From: an uncultured Alphaproteobacteria bacterium
GTDB lineage: Bacteria; Pseudomonadota; Alphaproteobacteria; Rs-D84
NCBI GenBank assembly: GCA_934232895.1
Contig: CAKQGH010000022.1
Location: forward strand, 1 to 6,744
Length of the DNA stretch: 6,744 bases
Direction of reading: 5' to 3'
The position numbers and the translations under genes were made by a program. Each line of letters begins with the position of its first letter. The stretch's first letter is position 1. The notes below the pieces were generated by a model. That model was not told the DNA's origin, did no database searches, and was given only the letters and a program-made list of their open reading frames with translations. Shown piece by piece: positions 4,906-6,744 of this stretch.

Positions 4906-6744
4906 CTATTTCCACGCCGCCGGAATATCGGCATAATCCGACAATCCTGGTGAAGAAGAATACATATAATCAACATCACTGGTTGAGGCGGTTGGAAATA
5001 CTTTATAAAGCGGCGTGCCATCTGGATTTCGCGCCGATGCCCCAGTCAGATTATATACATGATGGAATGTGGCAAAAAACATACCGCGAACTGGTTCCCC
5101 AGATAAATCGCCCAAGAATCCCAAAGGTATTTCGCCGACCAACGGAACACCAACAAAAGTGTAGCTATACATATTTGGGGCAGCCGCGCCGGATATCCCG
5201 GCAAATAATCCATCTGGAATTTTCCCACCTAATGAATGACACTCTCCGAATGTGTATTTGAACATAGTGTCAGCGGGTGCCCCCTTTACCCCGGCAAACA
5301 GGTTCGCTGGAATTTCGCCTGTCAATTTGTCACATTTATAAAATGTCTTTAGAAACATGGCTGTCTCCGGTGCACCATTTACCCCTGCAAACAGTTTTTC
5401 GGGGATGCTGCCAGTCAGACCGCTGCAGTTCTGAAATGTGCTCTCAAACATGCGGCTGGCCGGCGCGCCCTGTATCCCTGCGAACAAGCCCGCTGGTATT
5501 TCGCCAGTCAAGTTTTTACAACCGCTAAACGTTTCCCAAAACATAGACTCGGCGGGTGCACCAGATATGCCTGCAAATAAATTTTCAGGTATGGAACCCG
5601 TTAAACCACTGCACCCAGAAAATGTACCACTAAACACTTTCGAGGTCGGGGCACCAACGACCCCAGCGAACAACTTTTCCGGTATCGGTCCAGTTAATCC
5701 ACTGCACCCAGAAAATGTTTCTTGGAACGCACTGGCACGTGGCGCGCCAGATATGCCTGCAAATAAATTTTCAGGTATGGAACCCGTTAAACCACTGCAC
5801 CCCATGAAAGTGCCATTGAATCCCTGGGGCAATCCACCTGTTATCCCCGCAAATAGCTTTTCGGGGATTTCACCTGTCAGGCCACTGCATCCTCTAAAAG
5901 TATTTGCAAATATCCCCCCTCGCATGTGACCGTGCAACCCCGCAAACAACTTTTCAGGGATGCTGCCAGTCAGACCGCTGCAGCCAAAAAAAGTCTGAAA
6001 ATATGTTGATGGCGATGTATCACCCACAATTCCCGCGAATAGTTTTTCTGGGATAGAACCCGTCACACCACTGTATTGAAATGTGGCGGCAAACAACATC
6101 TCGCGTGGCACCCCCTGAATAGAGGCAAATAATTTTTCAGGTATGTTGCCAGTTAATTTTTTACAATTCCGAAATGTGCTATTAAACATGTGCACCCGCG
6201 TCCATGGGACACCATCAAACAATATCTCTGGTATTTCGCCACTCAGGTTTGTACAATTACTAAATGTCCCCAAAAAAGTTGGAACACTGTTATAATCATT
6301 TTTGTTATTATTAACATTGCGGAATATCCGTCCCAAACTGCCATCTATTCCCGCTAAATTTTTATTATCAGAAAATGATATTGACGAGTTTTTATCATTC
6401 ACCGATGGATACCCCGTTGCGCGGCCACCAATGCGGATGTCGTATGCGCCGGCGGTGGCGTATGTGTGGCTGATGGTTTGGGCGCCTGTTTTGGGTTTTA
6501 TTACTTTCTGCATCGCCGTGCCGTCGCCCCAGTTTATATAGAAAGAACCTGCCGCGCTGATTGTAAAACTGAATGTGGTTGTGTCCGATGTCGTTGTTGC
6601 CGTAAAATGATACTTTGGTTTTATCAATGTGCGAACCGCCTTGATACTGGTGTTTACATTCGCCGCCAATCCCGTCGCGTATTCACTTGTGCGATACGAT
6701 GTTTGTGTTCCGAACCGGCTGTTCGTTGCGTCAATTGCCGCCAA
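4906..6744 (-). CDS. PKD-like and DUF285-type repeat protein, probable surface protein (5' partial)
   Basis: 612 residues are visible and the frame is open to the window edge. The TTG at the edge is not a convincing start, so the N-terminus (probably with an export signal) lies outside. Order of regions: a Thr/Ser-rich segment to ~55; a PKD-like beta domain at ~55-107 with WGDGT (72-76) and HTYATAG (93-99); a linker; thirteen 30-31-residue repeats at 160-558; a degenerate cap ending DIPAAWK. The repeat consensus is roughly TFSGCSGLTGSIPEKLFAGI, then SGAP and a hydrophobic-Phe pair. This fits the DUF285 / bacterial surface 26-residue-repeat type of LRR-like solenoid. Most units hold one Cys at the same place. 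There is no LPxTG or autotransporter domain, so any cell attachment is unknown. A binding or adhesion role is inferred only. No strong terminator follows the stop codon. The gene converges on clpB. Confidence 0.85.
   Translation of the reverse strand: MAAIDATNSRFGTQTSYRTSEYATGLAANVNTSIKAVRTLIKPKYHFTATTTSDTTTFSFTISAAGSFYINWGDGTAMQKVIKPKTGAQTISHTYATAGAYDIRIGGRATGYPSVNDKNSSISFSDNKNLAGIDGSLGRIFRNVNNNKNDYNSVPTFLGTFSNCTNLSGEIPEILFDGVPWTRVHMFNSTFRNCKKLTGNIPEKLFASIQGVPREMLFAATFQYSGVTGSIPEKLFAGIVGDTSPSTYFQTFFGCSGLTGSIPEKLFAGLHGHMRGGIFANTFRGCSGLTGEIPEKLFAGITGGLPQGFNGTFMGCSGLTGSIPENLFAGISGAPRASAFQETFSGCSGLTGPIPEKLFAGVVGAPTSKVFSGTFSGCSGLTGSIPENLFAGISGAPAESMFWETFSGCKNLTGEIPAGLFAGIQGAPASRMFESTFQNCSGLTGSIPEKLFAGVNGAPETAMFLKTFYKCDKLTGEIPANLFAGVKGAPADTMFKYTFGECHSLGGKIPDGLFAGISGAAAPNMYSYTFVGVPLVGEIPLGFLGDLSGEPVRGMFFATFHHVYNLTGASARNPDGTPLYKVFPTASTSDVDYMYSSSPGLSDYADIPAAWK
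5071..6267 (-). repeat. Thirteen in-frame tandem repeats of 90-93 bp inside the surface-protein gene
   Basis: Units begin at residues 160, 190, 221, 251, 282, 312, 343, 374, 405, 436, 467, 498 and 529 of the visible protein, a spacing of 30 or 31 codons. The central units are most alike, while the first and last units are more diverged (unit 3 lacks the Cys; unit 13 has lost the SIPE-type core). Units 6 and 8 share a perfect 56-bp stretch (5747-5802 and 5561-5616). Confidence 0.93.
6424..6582 (-). other. PKD-like domain coding segment
   Basis: This segment encodes about residues 55-107 of the visible surface protein. Alternating hydrophobic strands (FSFTISAAGSFYI) lead into NWGDGT and then SHTYATAGAYDIRI. 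WGDG followed by HTY is the hallmark of PKD-type Ig-like domains, which are extracellular. The domain boundaries are approximate. Confidence 0.75.

Noticed and set aside
5071..6267. CRISPR array or plant-type leucine-rich repeat
   Set aside because: The 93-bp units are in frame inside a long coding region and have no spacers, so it is not CRISPR. LTGxIP resembles plant LRRs, but the period is 31 rather than 24 residues and the LxxLxLxxN core is missing.

Overview
The window looks like chromosomal DNA of an alphaproteobacterium, probably an uncultured and host-associated one. This is inferred from the L28 protein with a long Lys/Ala-rich tail, the ClpB sequence, and a large repeat-built surface-type protein beside clusters of palindromic intergenic repeats. 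No 16S or other decisive marker is present, so the assignment is tentative.

Layout from left to right. (1) A partial tRNA-Leu(CAA) on the minus strand, cut by the left edge, lies 12 nt downstream of rpmB (ribosomal protein L28, minus strand). rpmB has its own good promoter just before it. (2) Upstream of rpmB, on the same strand, is a 484-aa DUF4301-family protein. Its motifs suggest a divergent nucleotidyltransferase of the UDP-sugar pyrophosphorylase type. (3) Divergent from it, across about 135 bp with overlapping promoter candidates, is a ClpB-type AAA+ disaggregase on the plus strand. It has both ATPase modules and the coiled-coil M domain but no N-terminal domain, and it ends at a clear intrinsic terminator. 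(4) A 736-bp non-coding stretch between two convergent genes is packed with palindromic elements: four double-hairpin units, a 12-bp hairpin with a half copy, an inverted pair of 27-bp elements and short tandem repeats. (5) The right end is a large partial gene on the minus strand whose start lies outside the window. It encodes a PKD-like domain followed by thirteen 30-31-residue repeats of DUF285 / bacterial-surface-repeat type.

The left half is housekeeping (translation, proteostasis). The right half is accessory in character. Nothing here is a recognisable defence or mobile-element system. The most notable items are the ClpB that lacks its N-domain and has further local deviations, the repeat array with signs of recent unit exchange, and the dense repeat cluster in the convergent intergenic region.
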